A program made the position numbers and the translations under genes. A stretch of 64,000 nt of DNA, from contig JBITNC010000001.1 of NCBI GenBank assembly GCA_050084985.1, forward strand, positions 115,196,001 to 115,260,000, read 5' to 3'. The DNA comes from Nageia nagi (taxonomy: Eukaryota; Pinophyta). This document shows positions 24,121 through 37,215 of this stretch, piece after piece. Below the pieces are notes generated by a model. The model saw only the letters and a program-made list of their open reading frames with translations. It searched no databases and was not told the DNA's origin. Every line of letters begins with the position of its first letter. Within the stretch, counting starts at the first letter, position 1.

Positions 24121-25199
24121 CTTTTCCCAATTAAAACTTCATCAAAGAACTCCAAAACATGTGCTGAAGATTGTGAAGGATCCGAAACAACCACTAGAAG
24201 ATGAAAAAACTTCAAAATCACCATAGCCAATCAAATAACCTTTCATAATTGTAATACAAGTTCAAATAGCACTCGAGAAGCATGCCTATCATAATTTAGA
24301 GGCACTTATTATTTTAGACCTTTCAATTTTTAGAAATAAAATGCCATGTGGTAGGGATAGTAAAAGAAGGCCAAAATATTTGGGTCATTTTGTAACTATT
24401 TTGTTTCAATCTTTCCATAACCACTATAGCTTAGTATAAATTTAGTCAAAGATAGGAAAAAGAGGTCAAAATCCCTAGTATTTCCCTTGTATTTATTTTC
24501 AAAGACCTTTTGTTCTATCAGTTATACAATGCCATCTTGACCTTTCTTATGCAACACTTGGTGTTATTATTTTTAATTTGGTTATATTGTGGTAAGTAAT
24601 GGATATTTCCTAAATGATAACAACAAGTTGTTGGTCAAACAGTGTCTACTTATATGGAAGAGTTAAGATGAAGAATAATTTAGAGAATGAAAGCTTACAC
24701 CATGGTTGCTACACTAGATTCTTGCCAAGGTTTCATGCTATGTGAAAGTCTGCATTGAACTAATGATCTACCCCTTTTTATTTACTCTTGATCCCTATAT
24801 ATTTTATTTTATTTCTCACACTCTATCCTCTTTCATTTATTTCCTATTATTTGCTCTTTTCATTTGCACCTAATGGATAAGGAATCAGCCTACTCTAGAG
24901 ATCAACTTACTGTGTTAGCCTGTTCATGATATACTTTGGTTGAATTTCCCAAGAGTGTATATATTGCTCAATTTCTATAAAAAATAGTCAAATTTAATTT
25001 ATTATGTGTTATTTTTTTGAGCATCATCACTCTACTCCAACGTTGTCGCTCCATTAATAAATCTTGTTCTTTTCATATCTTCATTTGGGGGAATTCTATG
25101 AAATTTTAAGGAGGTGTTATTTCCTTTGTATGTTAATAGATTCCAAAAAATAAATATAAATACAAAAATAGATAATTGATCTTGTATTCTCTTACATTT

Positions 25200-26469
25200 C
25201 ACTACTACAACACAAATCCTATTTAGCATCAGAGCAATCATTAGACTAATCAAAAAATATGTCTTGATATTATTAGCATTAGTAGATATCAAAATGATAA
25301 CAAACATTAATTTTATGTATTTTTTTCATGTTCTAACTCTATTGCTAATGCTATTATTGATGCTATTTCTAACACTATTGCTAATGTTATTTTGCATTAG
25401 AATAACCAAAAACATAAAAAAATGGACAAGATCATATATAGATCATGCACACGGATCATGATCCAACTATTGATTAAATTATTTAATCAACAAATTATAC
25501 ATACATAAAAGAATATTTAAAAATAGATTTGGGTTGAAGCACACAATAAATATTTTATGTACTACATTTACAAATATATACTTATCTCTACGCTCTTCAA
25601 TATATCTTCAACTCTTATAGACCTACATCACTAATAATGCCCTTTGAGAGGGCAAGCTCCTTCATTCACTCATCAATCATGTTGGACTTATGCAAGAAAG
25701 ACTTATCCATATGTATGTTAAATATAGAAGTTTGGTAGATACCCATGAAGTTTTCCATTGTATGATTGAACGAGACATCTTCTCATGGAATATGATAATT
25801 TTAGGTTACCAAAGATATGGCTTTCCTTAATAGGTGATGATTTAATTTCACCAAATACAATAAATAATAATAGTATTCTAACCAAATCAACTCACCTTTC
25901 CCATCATCCTCAAAGAACCAAATTGGGAGATTTTGCAATAGTGTTTATACATAAATTGAAGAATCTATAAAATTAGATTTTCTTTCACCAAATGCAATAA
26001 ATAACAACACTAGTCAAATCAAATCAATTCACCTTTCCCAACATCCTCAAAGCGTGCATCAAATTGGTAGATTTGTAATAGGGTTTAATCAAATACTTTT
26101 TAAAATAAAATTTGATGGACTACAATGATCACATGATATGTACAAAATAATTAAATATACTTTTTTTTCCAAAATTTAATATTATAATGTAATACCTAAT
26201 GCCCAATGATGTAACACTTAATGGAAGTGATCCTATAATTGATACAAAATATATTTTTATGATGCCCATTTTGATAAAATAATGATGCTATATGTGATGT
26301 AATATGACATAAAATATGATGTCATCACATTTTTTATGATGCTAAAAGTGATACTAATCTAGACATATACATTAGTATCATCTTTGCGATAATATTTAAA
26401 AAAAAAATTAAAAAAATATACTAGGATCTGATGCTAGCCTTAATACTAAACCTGATTTGTGTTATAGTG
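25200..26469. mobile_element. Small CACTA-like DNA transposon, non-autonomous
   Basis: The left end reads CACTACTACAACACAAATC (25200-25218). The right end, read in reverse complement from 26469, is CACTATAACACAAATC. These terminal inverted repeats differ by a small indel and carry the CACTA signature of the En/Spm superfamily. Just inside both ends, and again near 26270-26380, lie short subterminal repeats of TAGCATCA/TGATGCTA, as expected for CACTA elements. No transposase frame is present, so it would depend on a helper. The flanking triplets (ttt / gac) do not match, so no target duplication is confirmed. Confidence 0.65.
25838..26090. repeat. Internal ~140-bp tandem duplication
   Basis: Two copies share CACCTTTCCCA, ATCCTCAAAG and the 5' block ACCAAAT-CAATAAATAA. 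It lies inside the CACTA-like element. Confidence 0.75.
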
Positions 26470-29062
26470 GACAAAGTTATAAGGATATTTGAATGACCTA
26501 TATCAATGTTTGATGTCCTCCAAATTTATCACTTTGAATCATAAAGAAGTACGATATGATCATCGTGTTAATAGTCACTTCACTCTATGGATGCTATGAG
26601 ATTCATAGTATAAAGATACATAATGAAGATAATAAATAATATAAATCTTAGAACATAATTGATTCTCATATTGGTGGCATCAAGAGATACCATTGGGTAG
26701 TGTAGTTGAGGTATTGATAACCACCTATCAAATAGATTCGATAGGGGTTATTATGCTATGCATCTCCTTTTATACCTACAAAGACAAAAATGAAAGTGAG
26801 ATTCAATCTTGAAATAATAATAATCATCTTAATAGTATCATTGAAGAACATGAAATATTAATGATATTCTCAAGATAATTACAAATATAAATATGATTAA
26901 GAGATATTAGCCTTGATTACCATATGTTTAACATTTAATTAGCACATTAATCTTGATATTATGAATAGTTGTATGATTTAAAAATAATATATAGCTTAGA
27001 TACTTTAAATATAATTTATTAATAAATAATAAATCATTTTTAGATGTCTACAAGAATATAATCTAATAACATTACTTCAAAAATGATTTAGTTAATAATT
27101 TCATAATCCTAAACAAGCATTAATATTGTTAAACCAATTGCAAAAAAATTCAAATAGATCAATTCATATTTTTAGCAGCCTTAAGCATGTACCAAGCTAA
27201 GATTACAAATTGATTTTATGAATTAAATAACAAAAATAATCTAACTAATTAAATACTCTTATTTCAATGTTCTGAATACACACATTAGGATAAGATACTT
27301 ATAATAGATTTTATACATACATCAAAGACTCTTTAAAATGTATTTCTATTAAAATTTATGATTGTAATTACCCTTATGGATATATACAAAAGATATGGAT
27401 ACATAAAAGAAGGTATACAATTTGTGTTACAAGATACAAGATGCAGTTATAGATTTAGAAATACTAATGATCCTATTAGATATGTATGCAAAATATGGAT
27501 GTGTAGAACAACCATGTGATTGGCTTGATTGAATATTCAATATAGAAGCAATTTCCCAAACCATAGGATTTGCAACAATAATAATTTAGTTTCCCATCAT
27601 ACTAAAAAATGTGGCAAAGTGGGGGGTGTACACAACGATTTATACATAGTTCAAGATGTATGATGCATAAGTAATGGAATCTTTACAAAGCACGTAGAAA
27701 ATGGTTTCTTCTTAAAATAAATACATCCATTCCATGTGATGATTGTTGGTGATTGGCCAAAGGTTCTTTGTTGTTGAACTGGAACAAAACTTTTCTTATA
27801 AATAATTTATTTTAAATGTAACACAAAAATCATTTGTAGGCTACAATTAAATTAGCAAGCATCCATAGAAAGATCTATTTACAAAGGAAAGAACCTAAAA
27901 GGAACATCACACCAATCTTATTTTCTCAACAGTTTGTTCCTTCTAACTTCTTACCTACCTAATCTTTTATGATCTTCAACTATAAATTGACCTTCCCAAA
28001 ATCATAATGATGTTTTTATAGCCATCCTTCTCCTTTAAATCTTGGAAGTACATAAGGAGAAATGGTTGAAGAATGAACTTATGATTCTTTTAGTTTCAAC
28101 CATCATCTAAACTCATCCTAGTTTATTTATACCAATCAATGATATTTAATAATATCAAATCAATAATCATTATTATAATTATCTTTAATCCTTTAATAAG
28201 ATCTACTGTAACATTTACTTTTTCATCAAAATAAATAAAACACAAATAATAATTTGGGTCATAAAATAAAATAACCAAGAAAGTAATCAATTAACAATAA
28301 TTTTTTTTTTATTATTTCATATTTTTCTTTATTTAATTATTTATTATTCAAATGTTATCAATAACATACCCCTTGATCAATTACTAGTATTACACTATTC
28401 AATTAATAATAATAATAATAATAAAATGTAGTATTAAAATAATACAAATACTTAATATTTATTTTTGATAATAAATTATGAATAATAATTCAAATATCAT
28501 AATTTTATAGTCTTTATATAATATTTTTGTATTACAATTAATATTATTCTCTTTGTAACCTTATACCTTAGAATCATTTTCATCTAACATGAAACATGCC
28601 ATCATTAACATACCTTGTTAAATATCTATCATTCATTTACTTTATACCTACTTACATAAAAATACTTTCAAACTTATTCATTCTTAAGACCTTTTTCTAG
28701 TACTAAGGTATATGCAATAAATAACTACATTCATTAACATAAAGAATCTAACTTTTCTTAGATCATTCTACATTTAAATTGAAACAATAATCAATATAAA
28801 TTCATTATGTAAGGAGATCATTCATTTGCATGGCTTTTCACTCTTTCTAATTATTCATACATAAATCTCCTAATAAGAACATATATAACCAAGAGCATCT
28901 CATTACTAAGCATCATATTACTCGTTAAGAAACAATGATTCATCATATTACTCACAATTTTAGGACGACTACCATGACCTATTTTTCTTACACTTCCATT
29001 GAAAAGAGACCGTACTAGTTTACCATTGTTACTTGTGTGTTACAACTCTACCTATTTATGCA
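26470..29062. other. AT-rich intergenic stretch
   Basis: No coherent protein, LTR or RNA gene is visible. A short AAT microsatellite lies near 28405-28425. Confidence 0.5.
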
Positions 29063-30412
29063 TCAACATACAAAACAGGGTCTGTTGAGAAGAGAAAGGA
29101 AGGTTTGATCGGTCTCCAAAGCCTCCATTGCATGGAAAGCAAGACATATCTCCAACTCCACTCTTCCTCTGCCTTCCTTTCCTGGATTGGCACTCGCCTT
29201 GCCATCAACGTTATTTGCCAATCCGCTTCTCACCGCCACACCCTCTCCCCCTCCAAAGTCGTTCTCATACATTCTAAACCACGGACTGCTCCCCATCTTC
29301 AAAATATTTTTGCCCAATTTCTCAAAACGAATGGGAGTCGGATCTCTTTGCCAAGAATCAATCCGTTCCCGAATCATACGGTGCAGCAAACCAGCTGGCA
29401 GCGAGATACCTTTCCCCATCAGCTCCTTGGCAGTAAGGGTCACCCATATGATCTGCACCGCATTACCAAAATACACAGAGGGCAGCGGAGGAAGTAGCCG
29501 TCTCCGGCAGTCGACGAACAACCCGAACGACGTAGCCTCATCCGGGCCAAGCCCGCTGGCCTGTGTGACAGCCTTCCACACATGACCGCAGAACGCCGGG
29601 AACGAAGAGATCAGAACTTCCGAACCCCGGTTCCCCTCTTCTTTCAAGCCCTTCAAAATCTCCTTACTGAAACAGAAAGTCTTTACTCGCAACGATGGCT
29701 GTGAATATTGAGGGATATCCTCTTCCAGATCGAGATTTAGTCCAACTGTTGAGCTACTAATCAGACTACGGTCACGGATAGGGCTAACGAAAATGTTTTC
29801 TTTTCCTGCACAGAGCTCGGTCCACGAGTTAAAGAAGTGCCAGAAAGAAGTTCCGTCTGCGATCGCATGGTTGATGGTGCATCCCACGGAAATCCCGTCA
29901 CGGAGCTTCGTTAGTTGAACTGCCATCAACGGAAGTTCTTTGCCCTGCAGGTTGGCGGCACCACTGAAGGGAAACAGGTGTTGGATAGAAGGTGTAATGT
30001 CCGCTGCGCTCATTTCGGAAATGGTGATATCGTCTGTGGAGGCTTCAACGAACTCCACGCCTGCGTCGTTGCTGTCGATACAAACTGCTCCGTCTGGAGA
30101 AATAGTAAGACGGCCAGCCAATGGGTAAAATCTCACCAAGATTTCAGAAAGGCTATTTGCCAGAACTTCTACTGCTGAGGAGAAATCCGCGGCGGGGTTC
30201 GAATAGAAGATTGCTTTTTGATTATAATATATTGTGAGCAATGGTAAATCCAACGCCGAAAGTTCTATCAGACGTCGTTTAGTTGATTGAGCGGGGATTA
30301 CGTTGCGTTTGTTCTTTACACGGATTGCAGCACAGCAGGGAGTTTGGAAGCTTCTTTTGGCATTGGTGTTGCGAATCGACATCGCCAAAAAGCTAGATAA
30401 GCGATCACCCAA
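29063..30412 (-). CDS. BAHD-family acyl-CoA-dependent acyltransferase
   Basis: A single-exon, 449-residue protein, the usual BAHD length. BAHD enzymes are cytosolic and move an acyl group from acyl-CoA to an alcohol or amine of a specialised metabolite or cell-surface precursor. The catalytic HxxxD is H182-A-I-A-D186 followed by GTSFWHFFNSW, the pattern of the At3g50280-like clade. FYPLAGRL is at 95-102 and YFGN at 314-317. The second family motif DFGWG is DFGGG at 385-389, with Trp replaced by Gly by one base change. The first Met is used here, but Met11 is equally possible because homology starts around residue 29. GC content is much higher than nearby and no stops occur, so it is probably functional or only recently inactive. 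Substrate cannot be told from sequence. Confidence 0.9.
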   Translation of the reverse strand: MGDRLSSFLAMSIRNTNAKRSFQTPCCAAIRVKNKRNVIPAQSTKRRLIELSALDLPLLTIYYNQKAIFYSNPAADFSSAVEVLANSLSEILVRFYPLAGRLTISPDGAVCIDSNDAGVEFVEASTDDITISEMSAADITPSIQHLFPFSGAANLQGKELPLMAVQLTKLRDGISVGCTINHAIADGTSFWHFFNSWTELCAGKENIFVSPIRDRSLISSSTVGLNLDLEEDIPQYSQPSLRVKTFCFSKEILKGLKEEGNRGSEVLISSFPAFCGHVWKAVTQASGLGPDEATSFGLFVDCRRRLLPPLPSVYFGNAVQIIWVTLTAKELMGKGISLPAGLLHRMIRERIDSWQRDPTPIRFEKLGKNILKMGSSPWFRMYENDFGGGEGVAVRSGLANNVDGKASANPGKEGRGRVELEICLAFHAMEALETDQTFLSLLNRPCFVC

Positions 30413-30490
30413 GGATTAGGTTTTGATTATTTGGATTTTGGTCAGAATATCAGATATATTCAGGGACTAGCACGTTAGAAACGTCTCTTC

Positions 30491-30560
30491 ACAGATCAGA
30501 TTTTAGGCAGCCCCCAGGTGAAGGCGATCAGATTTCAGACAGACACACCTGAAGGCGAAG
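30491..30560 (-). repeat. Short direct repeat upstream of the BAHD gene
   Basis: Two ~35-bp copies share GATCAGATTT, AGGCAG/AGACAG and a (C)CTGAAGGCGA-like end. They lie about 80-150 bases upstream of the start codon, in the promoter or 5' UTR. No convincing TATA box was seen; AGATATATTC at 30452-30461 is close to the ATG and weak. Confidence 0.6.
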
Positions 30561-32649
30561 GCTATCTGAGGTCAAAGTGGCACAGTTTTGCTAGCAAAAC
30601 CTATGGATGGAAAATGGAATGCATTGTTTGGTGAATGAATCGATGGTATAATGGTTAATTTGAATTTTGTGATTTGAATTCAAAGTAGATTCAAAGTAGC
30701 CCCAGATAATCTCTCATGTTTGTAGGAATTGTTTTCATGCAAAAAACTTATATCCGACTCTCAACGTGTCCGTATACAGACTTTTAAAAGAACTCATGCT
30801 TATTGCTTACAAAGTACTGTTAACTGAATTCTCAAGTCCAATAACGTAATATTATTTGCTATCCAAATGACAAATATGTTTGATTATTTCAAAATTCTCA
30901 AATCCTTGGACATGCTGATTCTCATGACTCTGGCAACCAGAAGGCTCAAAAGAATAGTGCTTACATCTAATGCAATATTTAATTCTGAGACGAAAAGAAA
31001 TGCAGAAACGCCTCAGTTGTAATGATTAAATTTGTATACCCAATGTCCATTACAAATCAGTCATTTAATCAGCCTTTTTGGTTCATCAAAACTGACCTCC
31101 AAAACTAGATAGAGGAGTACGAGTATCCTCCTCTTCATGTCAATAATATCGATCATCAATATAGTCTATACTTTTATTACTATCATTGCTATTTCAGTTA
31201 GAATGTGGTGCACAAAGTACGATTACAACATTATCATTATTTCCTAGATCTAATTGTTGTCTGATATTATTAAGATGGATGGTGTAACCATCTTCAATGC
31301 TTTAGGCCATAACTTGATCAACATCAAGACAGAAAGCATCGAAAGCACAAAAATAAAAAGGACTGGGATAGTATAAGATGAAAATTCAAAGGGGTGTACA
31401 AGAAATATCAGGTAATTGACATACAACAAAAACTCAAACAATTGTCTTGGACCAAAATTCTAATTGGAAATGGGAATAAAATTCTGTATGTATATAAGTA
31501 TGCTCATACTCGAGAGCATTGTTTAACAATGCTCAATTTGAGTCCTATTGCTACGTTTGTGTCTGTCATCATCATATGATTTATCATCATGAGATGAAAA
31601 CTCAAAGAGCATATGAGAAATATCATCTGATAGATACCCAACAAAAACTCCAACAACTATCTTGAAGCAAAATTCTAATTGGAAATGGGATTAAAATTCT
31701 GTATGTCCTCTATGTAATTATGCTCATACATGTTTAACAATGCTCAAATTGAGTGCTATTATTAGATGCATGTATGTCATCACCGTATGCATTATTGCTA
31801 TGATCATCAACATAACTATTTCCAATCACTTTGACAGGCTAAATTCTCCTAGAAATAAATTCTAAAAGTTTGGTATAATAGACCAAAAAAGAGAATAATG
31901 TATTAAAATAAATATATTTATTTATGTTTTGGGGAATGAAAATAGATTTACAGCTAAATGAAATACAAATATTCATAAATTAGGACTTTGTAAATTGAAA
32001 AGAAGAGATTCAAAGAACTTATCTAGATGATGAGAGATTTAAAGATAATCTTGAAGTTGATGCTTAGATAACAATTATGAAAATAATTATGCTTGGATGA
32101 TGCTAGAAATGATACATGAGAATTCTAGAATAACATGGTTTAAGAATAGACTTATTGAGGCTCAAGATCATAGTGTTCTAGTCCTACAATGTTGGATAAT
32201 TGGGCATTTTGGCTAGGACGTTCGTTTGGCCTACATTTTGCTTCTTTTGCTACTTCGATAATTTTGGTGATATTATCATGATGATGGAAGATAATCTTGC
32301 ATTATTGTTTTCTTCTTGAGATAAATCTTAATTATGATAGCTTATGATTGTCCATTCCTTGCTCATTTTCACATATCCAAAATGAGCACTTGGAAATGCT
32401 TCATAAAGATTCATAATTTTGATTTTGAGTTCACCTAGGTGGACCCACTTCAAACAACGTGCATAGAGATAATACCAAATTAGAGGAATAATCAAATAGA
32501 TAACTTAAATAAATATACTTTAAATAGACAAAATGCAAATTTAAGTGTCTATAGGTACAATAAGGTGTGAATGGAGAAATGTTTATATGATAAACATGTC
32601 CAAGTAGATAATGAGTATCATAATTAAATAATAGTGTAGATGAGTATTT
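30561..32649. other. Intergenic stretch with a ~220-bp tandem duplication
   Basis: Copies at about 31390-31570 and 31610-31790 share AAATTCTAATTGGAAATGGG and TGTTTAACAATGCTCAA. No gene is recognisable. The expected 5' LTR and primer site of copia copy C are absent here. Confidence 0.6.
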
Positions 32650-33288
32650 TTCACTTTACTTTATATTTTTTGCACATTTGCTTATACTTGCAATACGCAA
32701 AAATTTGGAAAGTAACCCCTAAAATGAATACATCCGCACGTATTTTACACAACATGACTTGTTTGGGGAGCCATGAGGTGAGGACAGGGTAGACTGGAGC
32801 CCTTTTAGTTCGAAGAACCGAGTGGTGGTAAGTCCGTCTTAATTGCCCCTAAGACCTCTGTTGGATTGGACATAACTCTATTAGGTGGACAGGCATGTGT
32901 GTAGTGATACCACATGTCCGCACGTCCATTCAGGGATTATCCTGATAACCTAGGAGGAAAACTGAAACCCTTAATCAAGATAATTAAAATGGTCGGTCCA
33001 AGATACATCGAATCCTTGGAAAATAGTAGGTACTTCTCCTTGTGAGAGTATATCACTGACCAAGGTGAACTGGTTGAGGACTGGTAGTACCTGGGCTCCA
33101 CCTTGCGGGCATCCAGGTGAAGGTCTAATTCTATACAAGAAAACAACCCCAACTTTATCCTTCTATGGATCGTGGTTAATGAGTTTACACATGTGGGACA
33201 TGTTTGCTTATTAGATGTTTTATATGTATAGATGGAAAAATTGTAAAAGTTCACATTCTTATTGCATATTTATTTATTTTTTGTAGCA
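32650..33288 (+). other. Leader remnant of copia copy C
   Basis: Alignable with the copy B leader from about 6380. It contains the conserved block (32690-33145) and ends in TTTATTTATTTTTTGTAG, then CA and the gag ATG, which looks exactly like an intron 3' splice site. Upstream of 32650 the similarity is lost, so the LTR and most of the leader are missing. Confidence 0.65.
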
Positions 33289-36200
33289 ATGGTTGAAACC
33301 TTCGTTCCCAAGCACATACTCGATGGTTCCAACTTTGGAATATGGGAACCTCATATGAAAGCTGAGTTACAAGCAAGGAAGCTGTGGCAGACAGTTAGTG
33401 AAGATGTGGTTGCTCCTACTGATGAGAAGGCTCTTGAAGTATACAACTCAAAGAATGAGTTAGCAACTTCTATGATTTACCATGCAGTTTCAGATGATGT
33501 CCTTCTCATGATTTCTTCATCAACTTTAGCAAAGGAAACTTGGGATAGGTTAAAGAAAATTTACCTTGGGTCCAAATTTTCAAGGAGGTTTACCATTCTA
33601 CAAAAGTTGTTGCAGTATCGACAAAGTGAAGATGAAAGTGCTTCCATCTACTTAAATAAAATCATTGACCTCAGGACACAACTGGTTGGTTGTGGGTGTA
33701 ACTGGATCAATGATGAGTTCATGGTCTTCATCATTCTTCAAAGCCTTACTACAAAGTTCAGCAACTTTGTCACAGTTATGGAAACAAGGCTCGATGATGA
33801 AGAAGATGTCATCTCACTTGATAATCTTTCAATACTTCTTCTAAAGCATGAGGAAACTTTGAACAAGAAAATGTTGAACCTTTCTCCAAAGGACCATAGC
33901 ATTGCTCTAGAAGCAACCAAAACTCCTTTCAAGAAAAAGTTCAAACATTACAAATTCAAAGACAACAAGTCCTCATCTACCTTCAGGAAGTATGACAAAA
34001 AGGGCAACAACAACAACAATCATGGCAACTACAGGCACATGAATGATAAAGCAGGATCAAGCAATCCAACACCTTAAGAAAAGTTTGATGGGAATTGTAA
34101 CTTCTGTGGCATCTTTGGGCACAAAGAGTATGATTGTCGCAAAAAGAAATTTGCTCAAAAAGGAAAGGGAAATGCAAATGTGAGAACTTTCAATAATAAA
34201 AAGAAGAACAAGCATACTGCTAATGTTGCCTACTACTCAATGACTCAAACTATTTCAAATGATTGGATTGTTGATTCAGGATGCACTAATCACATGTGTT
34301 ATGAAAAGGATAAGTTTGAAAACTTTCATAAGTACAAAAAGGATGCAGTTGTGATAGGTGATAATACAGTCCTTGATGTTCACGGAATAGGGAATGTGAA
34401 TATTCATGGAAAGACTCTTGATAATGTCTTTTATGTGCCTAAACTAAGGATGAATCTCATCTCTGTGATTCAAATTACAAGGAAAGGATGCTCATTTGAG
34501 TTTACGTCACACTCTTGGTGTGTTAAGAAAGGACTTGCCACTTTGATAAAAGGATCAGTAAAGAATGACCTTTATATTGTGGATCAAGTACCTTCAAAGA
34601 TTTGTCTTGCTGCAAATGTTTGTTCAAAAGGTAATCTTTGGCATCAACGATTAGGACACCTTAACCACAAGAGTATTCAAGCTATGAAAACTCAAGAACT
34701 TGTGGAAGGTTTACCTAATATTTCACCCACAGTTGGTCTTTGTGAAAGGTGCATTCTAGGAAAGATGCATAGGCAAAAGTTTGAAAAAGATAAGGCAACT
34801 CGGGTTACTTGTCCTCTTCAGCTTGTGCATTCAGATTTGATGGGTCCTTTTCAGACTAAGTCACTAGGTGGAGCTTCTTATGTTCTGACCTTAATTGATG
34901 CCTTCAGTAGGATGACATTTGGTTATCTACTTGAGCACAAGGATCAAACTTTTGACAGGTTTCAAGACTTCAAGGCACTTGTTGAAAATCAAACTGATTT
35001 TAAGATCAAAATGCTGAGATCTGACAATGGGGGTGAATATAATAGCAATGAGTTTAACGACTTTTGTGTTAAACACGGGATTAAGCGACAATTCACAATC
35101 TCTTACACCCCTCAGCAAAATGGAGTTGCTGAAAGGAAGAATCGAACCATTATGGAAATGGCAAGATGCATGTTGGGTAACCTTCCTAGTTTCTTATGGG
35201 GCAAAGCTATTCACACTGCTATTCACACCCTAAATCGGTGTCCTACTAAAGCAGTTGAAGGTAAAACTCCGTATGAAGCATGGACAGGAAAGAAACCTAA
35301 CATCTCACACTTCAGGGTCTTTGGGTGTGATGCATTTGCCTTCATTACTTCAGAGAAAAGAAAGAAGTTGGATCACAGATCAGAAAAATGCATCTTTGTG
35401 GGGTATGATAATCAGCATAGAGGTTACAGGCTATACTCCTCATCCAGTAAAACAGTCTTTGTTTCTAGGGATGTCAAGTTCAATGAACTTCCTGAGGATA
35501 CACCTTCTCATGCTGAGATATCTGCTTCAGATGATTCTTCACCTGCTCCTAACTGGTTGGATGATAATGTAGAGAAGTCACCATAAGAGCAAAATTCTCC
35601 AGCTTAGAGAATTACAAGAAGTATGACCTTGAACAAATCCTTATTTGCCAAAATTGATAATATGAATGAGCCATCAACTTTCAAAGAAGCTTCAAAGCAA
35701 GAGTGCTGGATGGATGCTATGAAAGTTGAGTATGAGGCGCTCATGAAAAATGAAACTTGGGATTTAGTTCCTTATCCCAATGCGAAAAATGTGATTGGAA
35801 ATAAATGGATATACAAGGTCAAGTACAATTCTAATGGAGAAATTGAGAAATAAAAAGCAAGGTTAGTGGCCAAAGGATTTGCTCAGCAATATGGCATTGA
35901 TTATGAGGAAACCTTTGCTCCTGTGGCCAAGATGCCTACTATCAGAATAATTCTTGCTCTTTCTGCAGCTCAAGGATGGAAAGCTTTTCAACTTGATGTC
36001 AAAAGTGCATTTCTCAATGGTGACTTGGATGTTGAAATCTACATGAATCAACCAGAAGGATTTATTCCAGAAGGAAAAGAGTCTCTTGTGTGTAAGCTAA
36101 AGAAGTCTTTGTATGGACTTAAGCAAGCACCTAGAGCATGGTACAAGAAAATTTCAGGATTCTTTGCAGATATTAGTTTTTCCAAGTGCTTCTCAGATTC

Positions 36201-37215
36201 AGATCTATATGTACTCAATCAAGGACAAGACGTGGTCATCATTCTCCTTTATGTGGATGATCTTCTCATCACAGGCAATAATATTGCCATCATCCAAGAG
36301 TGCATATCCAAACTAAAGGCAACATTTGAAATGACTGATTTAGGTCTATTGCATTACTATCTTGGGATGCAAGTATACCAATACAAAGATTGTACTTATC
36401 TTAGTCAATCTAAGTATATATCAGACATCTTGCAAAAGTTTGGCATGGAAGAGTGCAAATATGCTGCAATACCTATTTCTTATGGAATCATTGTATCACT
36501 GAGCTCAGATTCTCAGTTGGCTGATGCTACAGCTTATAGACAATTGATTGGTAGTCTTCTGTATCTGACTATCTCTCGTCCTGATATTACCTTTGTAGTG
36601 AATCTGATGGCACGATTCATGCAAAAACCATATGTTGAACACCTCAATGCTGTTAAGCAAATCTTGAGGTATGTCACAGGGACAAAGGATCTTGCTCTTA
36701 AGTATTCCAAAGTGCCCTCAATTGTTCTCTTAGGGTTCTCCGATTCTGATTATGGGGGAGATAGAGATGATAGAAAATCAACCTCTGCATATGTGTTTAG
36801 CATTGGTTCAGGTGCTATCTCTTGGGCTTCCAAGAAGCAACCTACTGTGACTCTTTCTACCATCGAAGCTGAATATCGAGCCATGTCTCTTGCCGCCCAA
36901 GAAGCTATTTGGCTAAGACATCTTCTGAACAAAATTGGGTATAAGCAAAATGGCCCCTCTCTTATTTCGTCAGATAATCAATTGGCTATCTCTTTGGCTA
37001 AGAATCCTGTGTTCCATCAGTGAACCAAACATGTAGAAATCCAAGCCCATTTTATCAGGGAGAAGGTTCTAGATGACATCATACACTTGTAGTATTGTCC
37101 ATCTACTGAAAACTCCGCTAATTTGTTCACCAAGCCCCTTCCTGAAGCTCAGTTCTGCAAGCTTAGGGATTCTCTCGGGTTGGTGAAGTTGCCCTCAAGG
37201 GGGAGTGAAGTTTAA
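33289..37215 (+). pseudogene. Ty1/copia gag-pol polyprotein (copy C), six stops
   Basis: The frame from ATG 33289 to TAA 37213-37215 is 1308 codons with no net frameshift. Premature stops lie at 34075, 35584, 35605, 35851, 37021 and 37090. Landmarks by residue: gag; zinc knuckle CNFCGIFGHKEYDC from 270; protease DSGCTNH from 329; integrase finger from H452 with C-ER-C; catalytic D516, D579 and E615, i.e. D-x62-D-x35-E; RT with YVDD, aspartates 990-991; RNase H D1152, E1193/E1195, D1229. All catalytic residues seen are intact. Near 34075 a one-base gain and a one-base loss cancel out compared with copy B. The youngest of the three copies, but not autonomous as it stands. Confidence 0.93.

Noticed and set aside
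25211-25235. Primer-binding-site-like TAGCATCAGAGCAATC
   Set aside because: It resembles the initiator-Met site, but it lies within the CACTA terminal region and TAGCATCA is one of that element's subterminal repeats. No LTR end precedes it.
29033-29585. Plus-strand open frames of 154 and 132 codons over the BAHD gene
   Set aside because: They are shadows of the higher-GC coding strand; only the minus frame shows family motifs.
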